This document shows positions 11,489-24,171 of a DNA stretch of 64,000 nt, piece after piece (the stretch's first letter is position 1; each line of letters begins with the position of its first letter). The stretch is taken from assembly GCA_037576195.1 (NCBI GenBank), contig CM075101.1:31992001-32056000 (forward strand), given 5' to 3'. The notes under the pieces were generated by a model that worked only from the letters and a program-made list of their open reading frames with translations, was not told the origin of the DNA and made no database searches. Origin of the DNA: Phytoseiulus persimilis. Its lineage: Eukaryota; Arthropoda; Arachnida; Mesostigmata; Phytoseiidae. A program made the translations under genes and the position numbers.

Positions 11489-13849
11489 TTCTCGAAGGGC
11501 TGATCTGAATCAAGGAAAACACTCCTGCAGAAGTCATCACCCCCGCTTGATCGACAGTACGGCTGCTGCGTTTGTGAACCAGGAAGCCTCAATTCGAAAT
11601 GACCAGTGTTTGTTACGTTTGCGGAAGCTTATACAGGCGAAAATATTGAAAAATATCAAATTGTGCGGCAGATTTCTGAGTAAATATAATCAGCACAGAA
11701 TCCATAAATTGTATTCGTTATCCAAAGCAGGAAGTTCGCCCTCCCCTTTTTCAGAACGCACCAGTCTTGACACTTGAAGCGGCCAATTGGTAGTCTCGAA
11801 ACCTCAGGAACGTTGTGGTGCGCTGAATTCGAGTTATGTGAATACGTATTTTTTACTCTGTGGAATGCTAAAGGCCAAGGACTTCGCAGCTCAAGGCTGG
11901 AACTCGAGATTCAACTGGAGTCTCATCAGCGAATAAGCTAGAGAAATTCCCGATCGAAAGGACAGCTACGAGCGGGGCCTGCGACGGGGTCGGCCACCGG
12001 GACACATCCCAGAGGAACTAGGAACGCTGCATTGAAAGAGAGACTCAATCGAATCCCGGCATGGCGTTGAAGAAGACCAGGTCTACTGATGGAGCGTAGA
12101 ACGAGCTTGAAAACCTGTGAAAAGAATGAAGCCTCCCGTCAAGGGGAAATGAAGATCGACCAGCTTTGCGCAGTTTTTGACAGCCGGTTCCCCCTCCTGG
12201 TTGCGAGGTGGATTCCACTCTGGGCATCATCGTTCCGACTCGGGTTAGAATACCTTCCGGAGGTCGAGAGATATTCCAAAATATCCGCCTTCATCGGGAC
12301 GCTGACTTCCAAACGAGCACGGAGGGATGAACAGAAGCATCTGGAGCAGGGGAGGGCAACTTGGTGCGGCCCGCGGGCCGCAGTGCAGAGTACCATCGCG
12401 GCCGTGCAAACTTACGGGCCGCCACAGAGAACGTATCTCAGCGAGCTCGGAGTATTCGTAATCCATATGAACTGTCTCCAAGGATCGACATTCGGCAAAG
12501 AAGAGGTTTCAAGCTCAGGAATCGTTTCCTTGGGGTCCATGAGAAACCTGAGCTCCATAAAAATCAAAACACTTCGATGTGAATCACGAAGGGTGAACAC
12601 TCGATTCACTCGTCCACCGAGTTGAGGAGACTCACTCAGGTTGGGGAAGATCGTAGGAAATGTTGGATCTCTTTTCCAAGGTAGCGATTTGGCGATTACA
12701 AACGCTTGAGTTGCGCAGAGTCCTGCGCAAACACAGTGGTCCATTCGCGGGCCGCACTTCGCCCACCTCTGATCTAGGGCTCCTCTCATAGAAAAGTTAC
12801 GCGTCGATCTTTTGAACGGTAATCGGAGCGGTGTTCTCGAACTGCACAAGGGGGACCTCAAGTTCTTTGCTGCGCAACATTCCGTAAGATATGTCGTCTC
12901 CGACGGAGAACTGACTTCTTGAAGGAGTGCTCCCTCGTCATCACCTTTGCTGCCTTTTGGCTGCTATTTTTCGTCGAACTCGCCGCTGTCTTCGGTGCTT
13001 GTTTAAAATCGATGGGGACTTAGTGCCGCACAGAAACCCGCCACCATGCTGGAGTTTTACCCTCGAGATCCGCAATCCTGCACGATCATCGGAGGTACGC
13101 GTGAGCTCGTTCTCGAAAACGTTCGTTGAGAATGAAAAATCACCCGGCCATATTTGGGAATATTTCGGCAACATCGATAGTAAAATCAGCTTTGCTGATT
13201 TCGTGACTTGGTGGCTCATCGGTATTGATTCAGTCACTTCGGCCCAGTGCCAGAGAAAATCGACCGTCCTCATAGGTGATGCTCGGTTCAGGACGTTCGA
13301 AGCGGGGTGCCGGTTTGCTCTGAATCCTGTCGCTTTTCATCCGATGTCGAGAGCTCATTGATTGACTGCGATGTGCTTCTTCGACCCCTGCGCATACGAC
13401 CGTTACATGTGGGTGCAATCTCGTTCATCCGCTTCAGGGGATGGTGGATCGATGATGATGACGTCACCAGCGAGACCCTCATGAGTGATTATTTGGTTCT
13501 TGTCTCAAAGTTCTCAACCGAACACTCGAGAGACAATTGCATGCGTTTCCGGAGACCACATGAATCATCCGAACCCGGGTATATTCTCAGCTCTTCAGTC
13601 CTCAGAGTTTCCGCAAATAGTTCCTGATATGATTTCATGACGAGTCCTGGATAGACGATGTCGATTTCAGGCTTCTCCATCCGTGCGTATCGACCTCATA
13701 GTAGTAGTGGTACCATGTGAGTTTCGCAAAAGCATGGATTCTGTGATTTTTTTCAAAAATGATCTCTCATTCTGGTGAAGTACTCAATTCATTTGGGGAC
13801 GGACACGATCTCATCTCACGACAGAGTTGTTGAGCAAACGAGATACTCG
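11489..13849. other. Gene-poor stretch after MARCHF5
   Basis: No recognised protein, RNA or repeat. Several frames of 100 to 180 codons exist on both strands but none shows a domain, a consistent codon pattern or splice support. A TGACGTCA box occurs near 13458, with no adjacent gene. Confidence 0.45.
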
Positions 13850-16160
13850 CTACCGGGAGCTATGGTAAGCAATATTACTCCTTGTGAGTTGTATAACATA
13901 GTGAAGCTCAGAGCGTGTTTGCTTGCGACGCATAACAAAGAAATTCAGGGTTGCATCGGAATTGAGCGGACAACCTGCGATCCTTGAGCTCGAGTGAATC
14001 TGAGATCGGCGGTAGATGAAGGCAGTGAGCATCAACATTACGTCTGTGCGCCACTCTACGGATGAAACTCTTCTGAATGTTCTCGAGGGCACGGGGATGT
14101 TTAGCAAGCCAGCGTCTCCAGACTTCCGAACCATCAGAAGAGAAGACAGTTTGAGCACATTATGGGCTCTAATATATACTCTAGGGAGTTTACAGTCAAA
14201 AGCACGGATAACAAAATTGGCAGTGCGGCTGGCACACATGAGGGCATCTTTGAGATGGCCCTCAGGGTTCAGATCAGAGGGAAGGAGATCTCCGAAATCT
14301 TTGAAATGATCAAATTCGGGAATCTTTCCCCTGAAGAGCACGTACTCGAATGAGTCTGTATGAAGTACATGGAGGGTGGCAGATTTCGAGGTGAAAATAT
14401 GTAGTTTCCGCCAGTCAGCCCGATCCCCAATGTTACGGATGCATTGCTGGAGGGCAACGCGGCCGTCGGGTCGAGAGTCGAGACGCATCAGCAAAGTTCT
14501 TTGTATCGTCGGCGTAGGAGCGATGAGAAACACCTCCAGGAAACTCGAATTTGAGGTGCGTAGTAAACAAGAGAAATAAAAGTGGGCCGACCACGAACCC
14601 TGGGACACTCCTGAAGGAGCAGGCTACCAATCAGAGGCGAACTCATCAATTCTGACGCAAATTGGCGATGGGAGAAGGAGTCTGCAAACCAGCGGCACAG
14701 CAAGGGCGGATGTCAAAGGCAGGAAGCTTCGAGACGAGCAGGCGGTGGTTTACCACGTCGAAGGCTGCACGAAAACCGATGGAAATGACATCGGTCCTCG
14801 TGGACCTGTCGTTTTAAGCAGTCAGCCATTCGTTGAGAGACTCAGCCCACTGAAGGGCTGTAGATCGCCTGGGACGGAATCCGAACTGATGATGGTCGAA
14901 AAGACCATAGTTTTCACAGTAGCTGATAATCCGATTTGCAAGTATCTTTTCCAAGACCTTGCTAGAGATCGCAGTGATCGTTATGGGACGATAGTTATTC
15001 ACGTCTGAGCGCTACCCTTTGCATTTTGAAAAAGGTGTGACGAATGATCGTTTCCATGAAGTAGGAACGGGGCCTTTCCGGGAAGATGCATTGAAAATGA
15101 GTTGAAGAGGTTTAGCAAGCCCAAGAGCCGATCTCGAGAAGAAGAGCGGTGGGAGTCAATCTGGTGTGACAGTGAGCTTGTTTTCAAGTGACTGCAGGAT
15201 ATTGTAGACAGACAACTCGTCAATTTCGCTATCGGGGAGGGACGGAACAACTCGCGGAGGCCCACAAGGGGTACAAAGCGAACCCTCGTCAAATACGGAA
15301 AGGGGCATGAAATGTCCAGCAAGTGCCTCAGCTTGCGAGGCGGCCGATGCGTGTACGGACCCATCCCATGTTTTGAGCAGGGTGACACTCTGTTTGCTCC
15401 CGATAAGATTTTGTGCATACCGGAAAAAGTCACGAGAATTCTTCGACGAAACAATACGGTTTCTAATGGCAGTGCGCTCTCGAGCAATCAGTTTCCCCTG
15501 TTTCGCCGGACGTTCGGTCAGGGCGTCATCTGGGACACGCTCATCTGCGAGGAAGTCCATGAGTCTGGAGATGTGAGCAGAAAATTTGTGAGGTCTCTCG
15601 AGGCCATCCCGCACAGGATCAAATGCCTCGCAGAGGCCTTCGAGCCACAGAGGAAGTTGTAGAGGGCGTTTATATCTTCACAGAGGTTGTCTGCAATTCC
15701 AGACCAGGGAACAGCAAGTAGGTGGCCCACGATTGCGTCATACCCGGCACGCCTAAAGTAACGGATCTGTCTGACGTTATGATCAACGAAGTGGGATGTG
15801 CAGATACAGAAACGTACACAGGAATGGTCGGACTTGGAAGGAGCAGATATGATTTGATGGTCATGGAGGCTGTCCACATAATTGGTGAGGACACCATCTA
15901 GGAGATTACCGCGCCGATGAGTTGGTTTGGTAATGAGTTGGGAGAGCCCATGCGATTGGAGTAGCTCACAGAATAATCCCTCTCTGGAGAGGGCCTCCTC
16001 AGAGTGCGTTGCTTGGCAGCTGAGTGTCGTCCAGTCAATGTCAGGGAGGTTTGAATCACCACAAGAGATGATGGCGGCGTCAATGAGCAGTAGCGCTTCA
16101 AGTTCGCTGAGAAAAGTATGTATTCGAGCGGCTGCAGGGAGGACAGAATGTTTCAACAAC
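13850..16160 (-). mobile_element. Degraded non-LTR retrotransposon (LINE), minus strand
   Basis: Minus-strand frames, broken by frameshifts and stops, carry the parts of a LINE polyprotein in order. The end of an apurinic endonuclease-like domain comes first (CGDSNLPDIDW, near 16040). A linker follows (FFRYAQNLIGSKQSV, near 15400). Reverse transcriptase comes next: NNYRPITITAISSKVLEK and HHQFGFRPRRSTA near 14850-15000, then VVGPLLFLLF and SYADDTKNFAD near 14480-14600. A downstream thumb-like region continues to about 13850. The YADD active-site box is still readable, but the frame is interrupted several times, so it is inactive. The motifs fit the CR1/Jockey-like LINE group; I cannot place the clade. 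Neither end nor any target duplication was fixed. Confidence 0.85.
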
Positions 16161-16399
16161 TTGAAGGCAGGGGAGGTCGGCGAAGAGACTACCGCATCGC
16201 CTACGATCCACGAAAACGGAATTCAGGAAGATTTTGTAACCTATGCCCTGCAAAACTCCGTAACAGTGGGTCAAGTGCCTGATAATCGGAAGGGCCATGA
16301 ACTCCGGAAATTCCTATCTTGTTGTGATCAGCCGCGTGGCAGTCTTTCTTGCAGTCGTCCCGGCCCTCATCTCGGTACCGCTCCGAATGTAAAGCAGCA

Positions 16400-17225
16400 T
16401 AGAAACTGGAGAAAAGAGATCAGTGCTCAAGTCCTTCCCCCGTCTTCTCGCGTACCACCTTCCATGACTTCGATTTCGTTCAAGCAGTCCTCGACCCGCG
16501 AAATTCTCAGTTACGTCGGTGTATCTATGGCTCCTGGCCCTGATGGTATCCCTGCAATAGTTCTCAAAAATCGCGCCCCCGAACCAACTCCTATCCTCTG
16601 TAGACATTTTTGTCTTCCCTTCGATTCCAGCATCTTCCCAGACTGCTGAAAGCTTGACCTAGTCCAACCTATCCTCAAGGAGGGTGTTGAATCCCTGCCC
16701 TCTAATTATCGTCCCATTCCACTAGTCTCCATTCCATCCAAGGCATTTGACAGAGTTTGTCAATCAGCTCTCCTCAACAAGCTCCCCTCCTTCGGGATCC
16801 AGCCGAGGCTCTGTGATAGGATTTCAAGATTTCTCAGTCACCGCTCCATGGAGGTTATGGCCGGTGGTACTCTCTCCAGCTATTTCTCATCGAATGCGGG
16901 CGTACCCCAAGGCTATGTACACTCTCCAACTCTCTCTCTGGTGCAAATCAATGATCTTCTTGTCTCCGCCTCGAACCCCATCCACAGCTTTGCGGATGAC
17001 AGTACGCTTCACGCTGCGTACTCTTCCAAAAAGTGCCCGACCCCTGCCCAACACCCCCATGCTGTCCCATTATTCACCAATCGTTCGGCTCAGCTAGGCT
17101 CTACCTTCTTCCCTCGCACATCTCGCCTCTTGAATGCCCTTCCCTCTAAAGCCTCCCCTCCAACCTACAACCCCGAACTCTTTCGAACTTCTATCCTTTC
17201 GCATCTTGCAGATAATGAGCCATAG
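16400..17225 (+). mobile_element. Second LINE fragment, plus strand
   Basis: Plus-strand frames with a reverse transcriptase distinct from the neighbour: MAPGPDGIPAIVLKN, LPSNYRPIPLVSIPSKAFD, AGVPQGYVHSPTLSL and HSFADDSTLHAAYSS. They are followed by a tail (RTSRLLNALPSKASPPTYNP) of the type that closes many LINE ORF2 proteins. A stop follows DSSIFPDC and the frame shifts in the middle. The catalytic box reads FADD and the thumb is largely deleted, since FADD is only about 40 codons from the tail. It lies 5'-to-5' with the minus-strand element. Dead copy. Confidence 0.85.
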
Positions 17226-18812
17226 GTTTTCTTCAGTGGGTATAATCCAAATGAGCCCCACACTCCAGCTGAATTTTGCATTCTTTTGAGTCGTGCGTGA
17301 AAGCATTTTCGGCGTGAAAACGTCGTTCCCTGCGGCTTTGGTGCACTCTGCTAGTACTTCGCCATTAATGTAACGGATCTTGAGGCTCCGGCTCGTCTGC
17401 AAACCTCGCTCGTGATTAACCGGAAAAGCTTCGATTTCGTCGAAAGGGTCACCAATTTACGGGAGAAGCCCTCATTCAATTTCCACATTCACTCGAGCAA
17501 TTTAAGATTGAGTCCGAGGCCGATATGTTCACCCCCTCGGAAAGCTCGGAAACCAGAATGGATAACCGTTCTTCTCGGGTGCCAAGAGACGCAATGGAAT
17601 AAAATTTGCAAAGAAAGGGGCGCCCATATGAGCTGCTCCCGGACCGCCCTTCATTTCTCCCCCAGGTTATTCAATCTATCATCTGCAACCCGATAATTGG
17701 CCGAATTTCGGGATATGGTCGGATGCAATCGGCGTGTCAGACGCTGTGGTGTGAATTTTTACCAAATTCCGAGGTCTCAGGACGTGAATTTATATGGGAC
17801 AAAATGGAAGCAAATTGATGAGTAGGGAAAAATTAAATCTCGAGGCAATTTGAATCACAAAGCTTAGCTGCCTGCACATAAGATGGCTGACCAAGAAACG
17901 AGGGCTCTACTCGAACAGTGGGGAGCCATTGATCTCGGGCTAGACATCTCAGAGTTTCGGTCAGAAATTTCGCATTCTCTGCCCACATCAAAATGGCGCT
18001 CCCGAGAACCTTAAGTGTTGCTCAGGCAACCCGGGGCGCTGGATGCTCAGGGTCACCGAAGGACCCGACGAAGATTTCAATGGATTGCTCCTGATATCGC
18101 CCCCTCGAGATCAAAAGAAGAATAATGACCGGTTCCCAGCTCCCCTCATTGAGGACCACACAGCTAATACAACACGTTTTCACGCAGAACAAGCGCAGTG
18201 TGTGATACTACCATTCCAGTTTCTTCCCCTATGGCTCTTCTGTTTCCTCATCTCGGGAAGAAGAAGATGCTGGCACAGATGATAGGGAAACTTACTCTCA
18301 AGGAAACTTCCCAATGGGCGCAACGCTCTTCCGTGAGTTTCCGGCATCGAGTCGTATGAGGGTGGGAGCGGGCAGTCTGTTCCGTATAAACGGAGCTCTC
18401 TCAATAGCGAGCCTTCTTCCTTCTGTTGCGGTTATATGCCCGTAACCCCGTTTCTCGTCGTAGCTTCCGAATGGAACGCTGACTCGGACTCAAATCCATT
18501 CATCTATTCATGAATCGTGTCTACACGGAAATCTCTGCAAAATATCTCACTCGGGCCCGGAAGTCGGATATGGCCCAACTGCTTTTGATTTCATATTACC
18601 GAACGCTGTGATCAGTGATCACTGTTCACCCACTCACGTGGTCTACACAGTTCCGCCAGCTCAGTCCCGCTCAAACCCTTGATATCGCCAACGCTGGCGA
18701 AATCGTCCCGATCAAAATTCGTTGGCCTCGTCATGAGTCGCTGCAGCTGCTCTCCACCAGCTGCGAGGCTTTCCTCTCAAATCGATTGACGCGCCGTCGT
18801 ATGGAGTGCCTG
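17226..18812. other. Gene-poor stretch between repeats
   Basis: Nothing recognised. Open frames are short and without motifs. Remnants of further repeats are possible, but no internal copy was matched within the window. Confidence 0.4.
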
Positions 18813-19436
18813 TTTGCGAGCAGACATCAATTTCCGTATTACGGAGTACGGAAATTCTTAGCCTTAGAAGCATTGAATATAGACGAAAAAGTCTTTGAGT
18901 GAAATTGTTCACCGCAATGAGCTTTAAAACATTGCTTCGTTGTTTTCACTTTTTCCTCTCCATCCCTTACGGTGCTAGATAGGGGAAAATGATGAAGAGC
19001 TTCTTTGTCCACCTCTTCGTGCTGAACAATTTCGGTTATGAGACTTTTCCGTCTATCTCAACTCGTTCCGATACAAATGAGGGAAACTCTCGCGAGAGTT
19101 CTCAAAAATTCCAAGTCCGATTATCGCACTTAGTCTTATGAGCCCAGTTGTGGAGCCCACGTTTTTTCGAGTTTCCGGCAGAATCGTTGCGAATAGACGG
19201 AAAATTGTCATGACCGAAATCGTTCAGAAAAGTGAGGCAGACAAAAAAGCTCTTCATCATTTTCATCTATCTAGCACCGTGAGGGAGTTGGAGGAAAAAG
19301 TGAAAACGACGAAGCGATGTTTTAAAGCTCATTGCGGTGAACAATTTCACTCAAGGTCTTTGTGCTCTATCGTCAATGCTTCCGAGGCTAAGAATTTCCG
19401 TACTCCGTATTACGGGAATTGAAGTCTATTTGCGAG
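18813..19436. mobile_element. Foldback MITE with 8-bp target duplication (hAT-like)
   Basis: A 608-base element at 18821-19428 is flanked on both sides by TTTGCGAG (18813-18820 and 19429-19436), an 8-base direct repeat expected for a hAT-type insertion. Its two halves are near-perfect inverted complements for about 250 bases, with outer ends reading CAGACATCAATTTCCG on the left and, reverse-complemented, TAGACTTCAATTCCCG on the right. The arms share long identical stretches, such as the block reading ACCGCAATGAGCTTTAAAAC near 18911-18930 and its complement near 19323-19342. About 110 bases separate the arms. No transposase is present, so it is non-autonomous. P-type elements also give 8-base duplications, so the superfamily is tentative. 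Confidence 0.82.
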
Positions 19437-21009
19437 AACGCTATCCGGAGTGATGATCGACGTCGAGTCACAATGGACTGATAGCCAGGGGATGGCAATG
19501 GAGCCCGACCCCCTCCGGGAGAACGAAAGGAGCATCCCGCGTCCGTTAAACCTCGGGGCTCGGGACACAAAGAAAGTCTTCGTCATGGGCTTTGGACGGA
19601 AGCTCCGAGAGAATGCAGATGGCCTTGCAGTCATTCCGAATAGTAGATGAGGTTTTGAACATCCGGGGAAATAGTAATTCTCATGATATTGATCGACTGC
19701 ACTTGCTTCACTCCCGAGTCAGAAACAGACGAGTGTGATTTTTTGTGCTGAATCAACAAACGGAAGAATACATCAACAACAGAGTCGGTTCGTTTATTTC
19801 GTCTTCCGGAGAATGCCAACGTCTCTCCAATATCGGAGTTTACCTAAAATAAGACTCTTCTGAGTCCAATTCCGAATCCAGAAAAAAAGTTTCCCGTATT
19901 AAAGTGACAAATTCGTTACATGCCGCAACATGGCTTCACGCTCTTTCACAATGAGCCCAACGTTGACTGACGCGCTCGTTCATCGCAGCTCTCGCACAAA
20001 AGCATAGTCGGTGACGATAAGTCGCAGATACTCTCCGCACTATTCCTATTCTATACTGAGGCTTGGCGCCACATTTCTGAGCAATGAAGGTTGTAAACGC
20101 TTCTCAACATCTGCTAACATTGCAACAAACCTGATGACAATGTGATTGATTCGACCAAGTCTCAGTTACATTATTCAAAGGTTCTATGTACAACATGATT
20201 GACCGACGAACGAAAGGCCAAAGACCTCCCCCGATGCATTGGGAAATCTCGTTCTTCCGTTCTTCGGCGGCCCGCTCTCGAAATGGATCCGGAGAGATGA
20301 ACTCAAAATTTCCCAATCTATATCTATGGCGTCTTTCTACAAATGTGATTTCGACGTGGGAGACTATCAGCGTCTAGATTTCGAGCTGCTTGCTTTCGAG
20401 TGACGGGTCTTCGGTTTGGACGACGTTGGACCCGCCGGCGCTCGTCTTCTCTGAAATCGGAATTAATCCTGTAGCGAGCCGTCTCACAACTTGTCAACGA
20501 ATCGACATTATATTTGTTCGAATGTCTACTTGGGTATGAGTCTCTCTCAGCATTCGTGATCAATTTCATCCATAGCACAGTCAACAGCGTCTACCCTAGG
20601 GAACAATTCATAACGAAACTCTGCGTCTCGACTCGATTCCCCGATTCCCGACGGAAGCGGTGGAAACACGACCCAATTTTCTACTCTATCTGTCTCAAGT
20701 CCCCGAGAATCGGAGCCGGGAAGTCTCACGCTCAACGATACGTATGTTCGCGAGGTTTTCGGAACGGATGCGTTCGATGGCGGATTCTGGGAGAGCGTCG
20801 TATTTTGTGTGCTCAAACGTGTTTCAGGATATCACAAAGCACACGAGATACAGGGTCGAACAAACTTTCGATATTTCTCGGGAAGGATCCCGTCAGATCG
20901 ATAGAAGGAGCTTTGCGCTCGTCAGAAATCGAGTGCAGAAATTCGGTCTGCCAACGAAGAGAGGGAAATCGGGGAAAGGCCACAAAGTCTTTACAGGTGG
21001 TTCAATCAG
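19437..21009. other. Noncoding stretch between foldback element and LAMMER kinase
   Basis: No firm gene. On the minus strand, a good acceptor (ccgatttcag, near 20451-20460) precedes a short Lys/Arg/Ser-rich frame (RRRAPAGPTSSKPKTRHSK) that stops at 20367. It could be an alternative 3' exon of the kinase or chance. Confidence 0.35.
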
Positions 21010-22371
21010 CTATCTGGAAATACTCCGCTTGGCTCGTTTAGGCCCTGTGGAAGAGCCTCTGCTGTCATCCGCTTCGGGATCTGCATCGAGAGACGTTCGC
21101 TTGAGAGTTATTTTCTGTCTATTGTCCAATTTGTCGAAGAAAGGATGATCGAGAGCCTTCCGTAGCGACAATCGCTCCTTCGGATCGTAAGCCAACATTT
21201 TCCGGATGAGGTCGAACAGGTCACGGACATTGTCGTCGCCGTTCGAAACATAGCGGTGAAGTGGTTTACAGTGGTCACGCACGTAGCGACCTGCAGAAGA
21301 CCGTTCGTCCCAGTCGAGGCGGCCGTTGTAGAAGTATCGCGTTTTCGTTCTCTTGGACATCTTGGACGGAATAGGGCCAAGGATTCGCTCCATCATAGCG
21401 AGATGCTCTCGATTATCGTGCGTTTGGAACAAGGTGATGCCCAAATATAGCTCGAAGAGGATGCAACCGATACTCCAAATGTCGCACGACTGGTTCCAAC
21501 CGAGTTCGAGAATCACTTCAGGTGCGCGGTAGTGCCTCGTTGAAACGATTGTTGAGTGGTACTCGTGGTCGAACGTCGCAGATCCGAAATCGATCAGCTT
21601 TATCGTCGTATCTCTGACCTTACGAACCTCACGTTTCTTTCGTTCGTTGAATTGGACGTCGAAGTCGGATCGAACAAAGAGAATGTTCTCCGGTTTGAGG
21701 TCTGTGTGCGTGAGGTTGTTCTTGTGCAGATAGTAAACCGAACAGATCAACTGATAGCCGATGTGGCGAACTTGCTCGATAGGATATGGCTGGTATTCGT
21801 TATCCTTGAGGAAATCGAACACCGACAAACCGAGCATCTCAAACACGATGCACATATGGCCATGATAGTTGAACCAGTTCAACATACGAACGCAGAGCTT
21901 GTGACCTGTCGCATCTTCCTGTCTGTTGAGGGTCTCCAGAACGTTTATCTCCAACTTAGCTGATTCCCTGTACTTGTCCACATTCTTGATGATTTTCAAC
22001 GCGAGCTTTTCTTTCGTATGATCGTCGACTACCTGAACAACCTTACCAAATGTGCCTTCGCCAAGAGTCGCAATGATTCTGTAACGACCCTTAATCACAT
22101 CGCCGATTTTGTAAACCAGATGTCCGTCCGAATCGTCCTGTATTGGAGTCCTCTTGCTGCTCCCGCGCGTTGCAGTGCTGCCACCCTTCGGAGAACGCGA
22201 CCGGCCCTCCTTGAGTGTTTTCTCGTTCGCGCGAGATCTCGACTGTTCCCGAGCCCTCCTTTTCCTTCGAGTTTGCGACGTGGATGTCGTCGAGTTCGTC
22301 GTCAGGCTGGCCGTAGTCGACGACGATTGCTTTCTCCGGTTGCTTGAGCTTTTGGATGAATGCGTCATCAT
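21010..22371 (-). CDS. CLK/Doa: LAMMER (CDC2-like) dual-specificity kinase, intronless
   Basis: Single-exon gene for a 453-residue CLK-family kinase; relatives phosphorylate SR splicing factors in the nucleus. The N-terminal 100 residues are Ser/Arg/Lys-rich. The kinase domain starts near [20 protein letters not shown]. Visible elements are the glycine loop GEGTFGKV, catalytic lysine ALKIIK, catalytic loop [21 protein letters not shown] and the diagnostic [12 protein letters not shown] box. The C-terminus is basic (KRAKRSISR). All key residues are intact, so the enzyme should be active. Animal CLK genes usually have several introns; the absence of any here suggests retroposition or intron loss. 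The start is supported by the ATGATG at 22371 and a stop-rich leader. Confidence 0.93.
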   Translation of the reverse strand: MMTHSSKSSSNRRKQSSSTTASLTTNSTTSTSQTRRKRRAREQSRSRANEKTLKEGRSRSPKGGSTATRGSSKRTPIQDDSDGHLVYKIGDVIKGRYRIIATLGEGTFGKVVQVVDDHTKEKLALKIIKNVDKYRESAKLEINVLETLNRQEDATGHKLCVRMLNWFNYHGHMCIVFEMLGLSVFDFLKDNEYQPYPIEQVRHIGYQLICSVYYLHKNNLTHTDLKPENILFVRSDFDVQFNERKKREVRKVRDTTIKLIDFGSATFDHEYHSTIVSTRHYRAPEVILELGWNQSCDIWSIGCILFELYLGITLFQTHDNREHLAMMERILGPIPSKMSKRTKTRYFYNGRLDWDERSSAGRYVRDHCKPLHRYVSNGDDNVRDLFDLIRKMLAYDPKERLSLRKALDHPFFDKLDNRQKITLKRTSLDADPEADDSRGSSTGPKRAKRSISR

Positions 22372-24170
22372 GTGTTTGTGAAGAAGCGTTCAGAATAATA
22401 CTCTGCTAAGGAATGTTCGAATGTTACCTCCACGAAGATACTTCTACCACCGTAGAGCTTGAGAGGGCGGACACCTGACTCTACGCCACAGCATGCTGAT
22501 ACCAACCGCTCATCGGAAGGAAATATATTGCCACACAGATATATGGAGGATCAAAATACAACTACGAAAACCACCTCACGAGGGGAAGACTGTATCAATA
22601 GGCAATTGAATATCAAATCCAAAACAGAAAGCCTTACGTGTTGAAGTTTATGTTTGAGTGCCGCCAGTTGTGGATTCTTAACTTAATGTCGAAAGTACAC
22701 AGCTGTCTCGTCCAAGAGCCGGTCGCATCAATACGGCGGCTATGTCTATCCCGTTTGTGCCTAATCGCAGGCGCTTCCCCGCTAAAAGCTTCTTCAGATC
22801 ACTAGCTCCAATAACTCGAAATCCGGCCCGATATTTGACTGATTGGCCTGTTCCTGCGTGCTCGCTGACGATTGCGGCTGCCGCTGGTGCTGCTGTTGTT
22901 GTTGGCTGAACGACTGCAACAAGGCACACAAGAACAAAGCTTGTTCTCACCTTAGAAACTTCGAGAATTCACCAGGCAAACTCATGTTGCGCAACGCTTG
23001 ACTTTGAGAATGGCTCTGGGTCGATTCTCAATCTCTGCCGCTATCGTTCCTTCCTCTACGGAACTGCTGAAGCGACGTTTACAACTCCCAGTTGTTCCTC
23101 TTCGATATCAAGAATCGAGTCTATCGGGGCACCGGAAGTTGACATGGATCCCAGAACGACGCGCGAATTTTCGAAAATTTCGGGGCCCAATGGAACTCCT
23201 GTTCACAATCAGTGAATGGCGTCCGGAGTCCGATATGCTGAAAAAATGTCCATTTCAGCTCGATGGAGGATGTTTGGGTAGTCCAGAGCAGCGCGTATGA
23301 CTGGAAAGGAGAGTTCGAGGATGATCCAGAGTCAGAGGCACGAAAGCTAGTTAGCAGACGATCTCATGTTTACATTCCACTGCCGCTCCTTCTCGTGAGT
23401 ACGTCGGGTACCTGAGAATTTCCTAGCTGCTGGTTGAAATCGCACCTGACGGTGTACAGGCGCTCTCTGTTTTTCCGAGAACTGTTGTCCCACATGAGTT
23501 GGGAAGTGAGTCCCCTAGATAGTCGAGTTCTCACGCTGCTGACGCAGCAAAATGTATTGCATTGAACCAAATTTGACATACGTTCCTCTAAGAAGGATAC
23601 TCCCTTAAGAATCCGTCAGATCCTCGACTGTCTTGCGGTGGATCGAGAGAGCGAATTGCGCTTGCGGAAATATGTATATTCCCCGGAAGGGAACGGAGAA
23701 GGAACAAAATATCCTGCCGTCCTTACGCAATGGCGGCATCAAATTTGAATCAGCTGTCTTGAACGAAACTATTCCTAAGACTCAAATGCACTGGCTGTCA
23801 ATCGTTCGTGGCGCGATCCGGGTGTCGAAACAGTGCTCAGGATGGTTTATAAACACGTTCACTTTCGCATGGCGGTTCATGAAATATAATTCACTGTTTT
23901 GTAGCTCGTGCTCAGAAAAGCTCTCACAAGCTTTCCACGATTATTGCTGGACGCATCTGGCGAAAATTCGCTGCAGGTCACTCTGTTGAACGTATCTATG
24001 AGACAATATATCAGACTCCAAGAAGCCAGGACCTCCGCGTCACTGAATGATCCAAACATGCTCCGCGATGCTAAGGAAAATTTCAACAACGTACTCTTTT
24101 TTCGTAACCCATGTTTCTTTCCGAACCAGCCCGTTACCGGAACGAGTTCTGACGAATCTTCTTGTTACAG
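22372..24170. other. Divergent intergenic region between kinase and dynactin p150
   Basis: The kinase is transcribed leftward and DCTN1 rightward, so promoters of both should lie here. The acceptor before the p150 ATG (cttgttacag, ending at 24170) implies at least one 5' untranslated exon to its left. On the minus strand at 22680-22990 a donor (AAG/gtgaga) and acceptor (ttgttgcag) could form a tiny two-exon frame starting MSLPGEFSKFL. I regard it as unproven. Confidence 0.4.
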
Positions 24171-24171
24171 G

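Noticed and set aside
13450-13470. TGACGTCA, a perfect CRE.
   Set aside because: No gene start within reach; an 8-base match is expected by chance in 64 kb.
15300-15660. Plus-strand frames of about 115 codons.
   Set aside because: They are complements of the minus-strand LINE and show no domain of their own.
22678-22950. A minus-strand frame reading like a signal peptide (FVLVCLVAVVQPTTTAAP).
   Set aside because: Its first codon is GTG, not ATG, and it coincides with a donor (AAG/gtgaga), so the apparent signal sequence is more likely intron.
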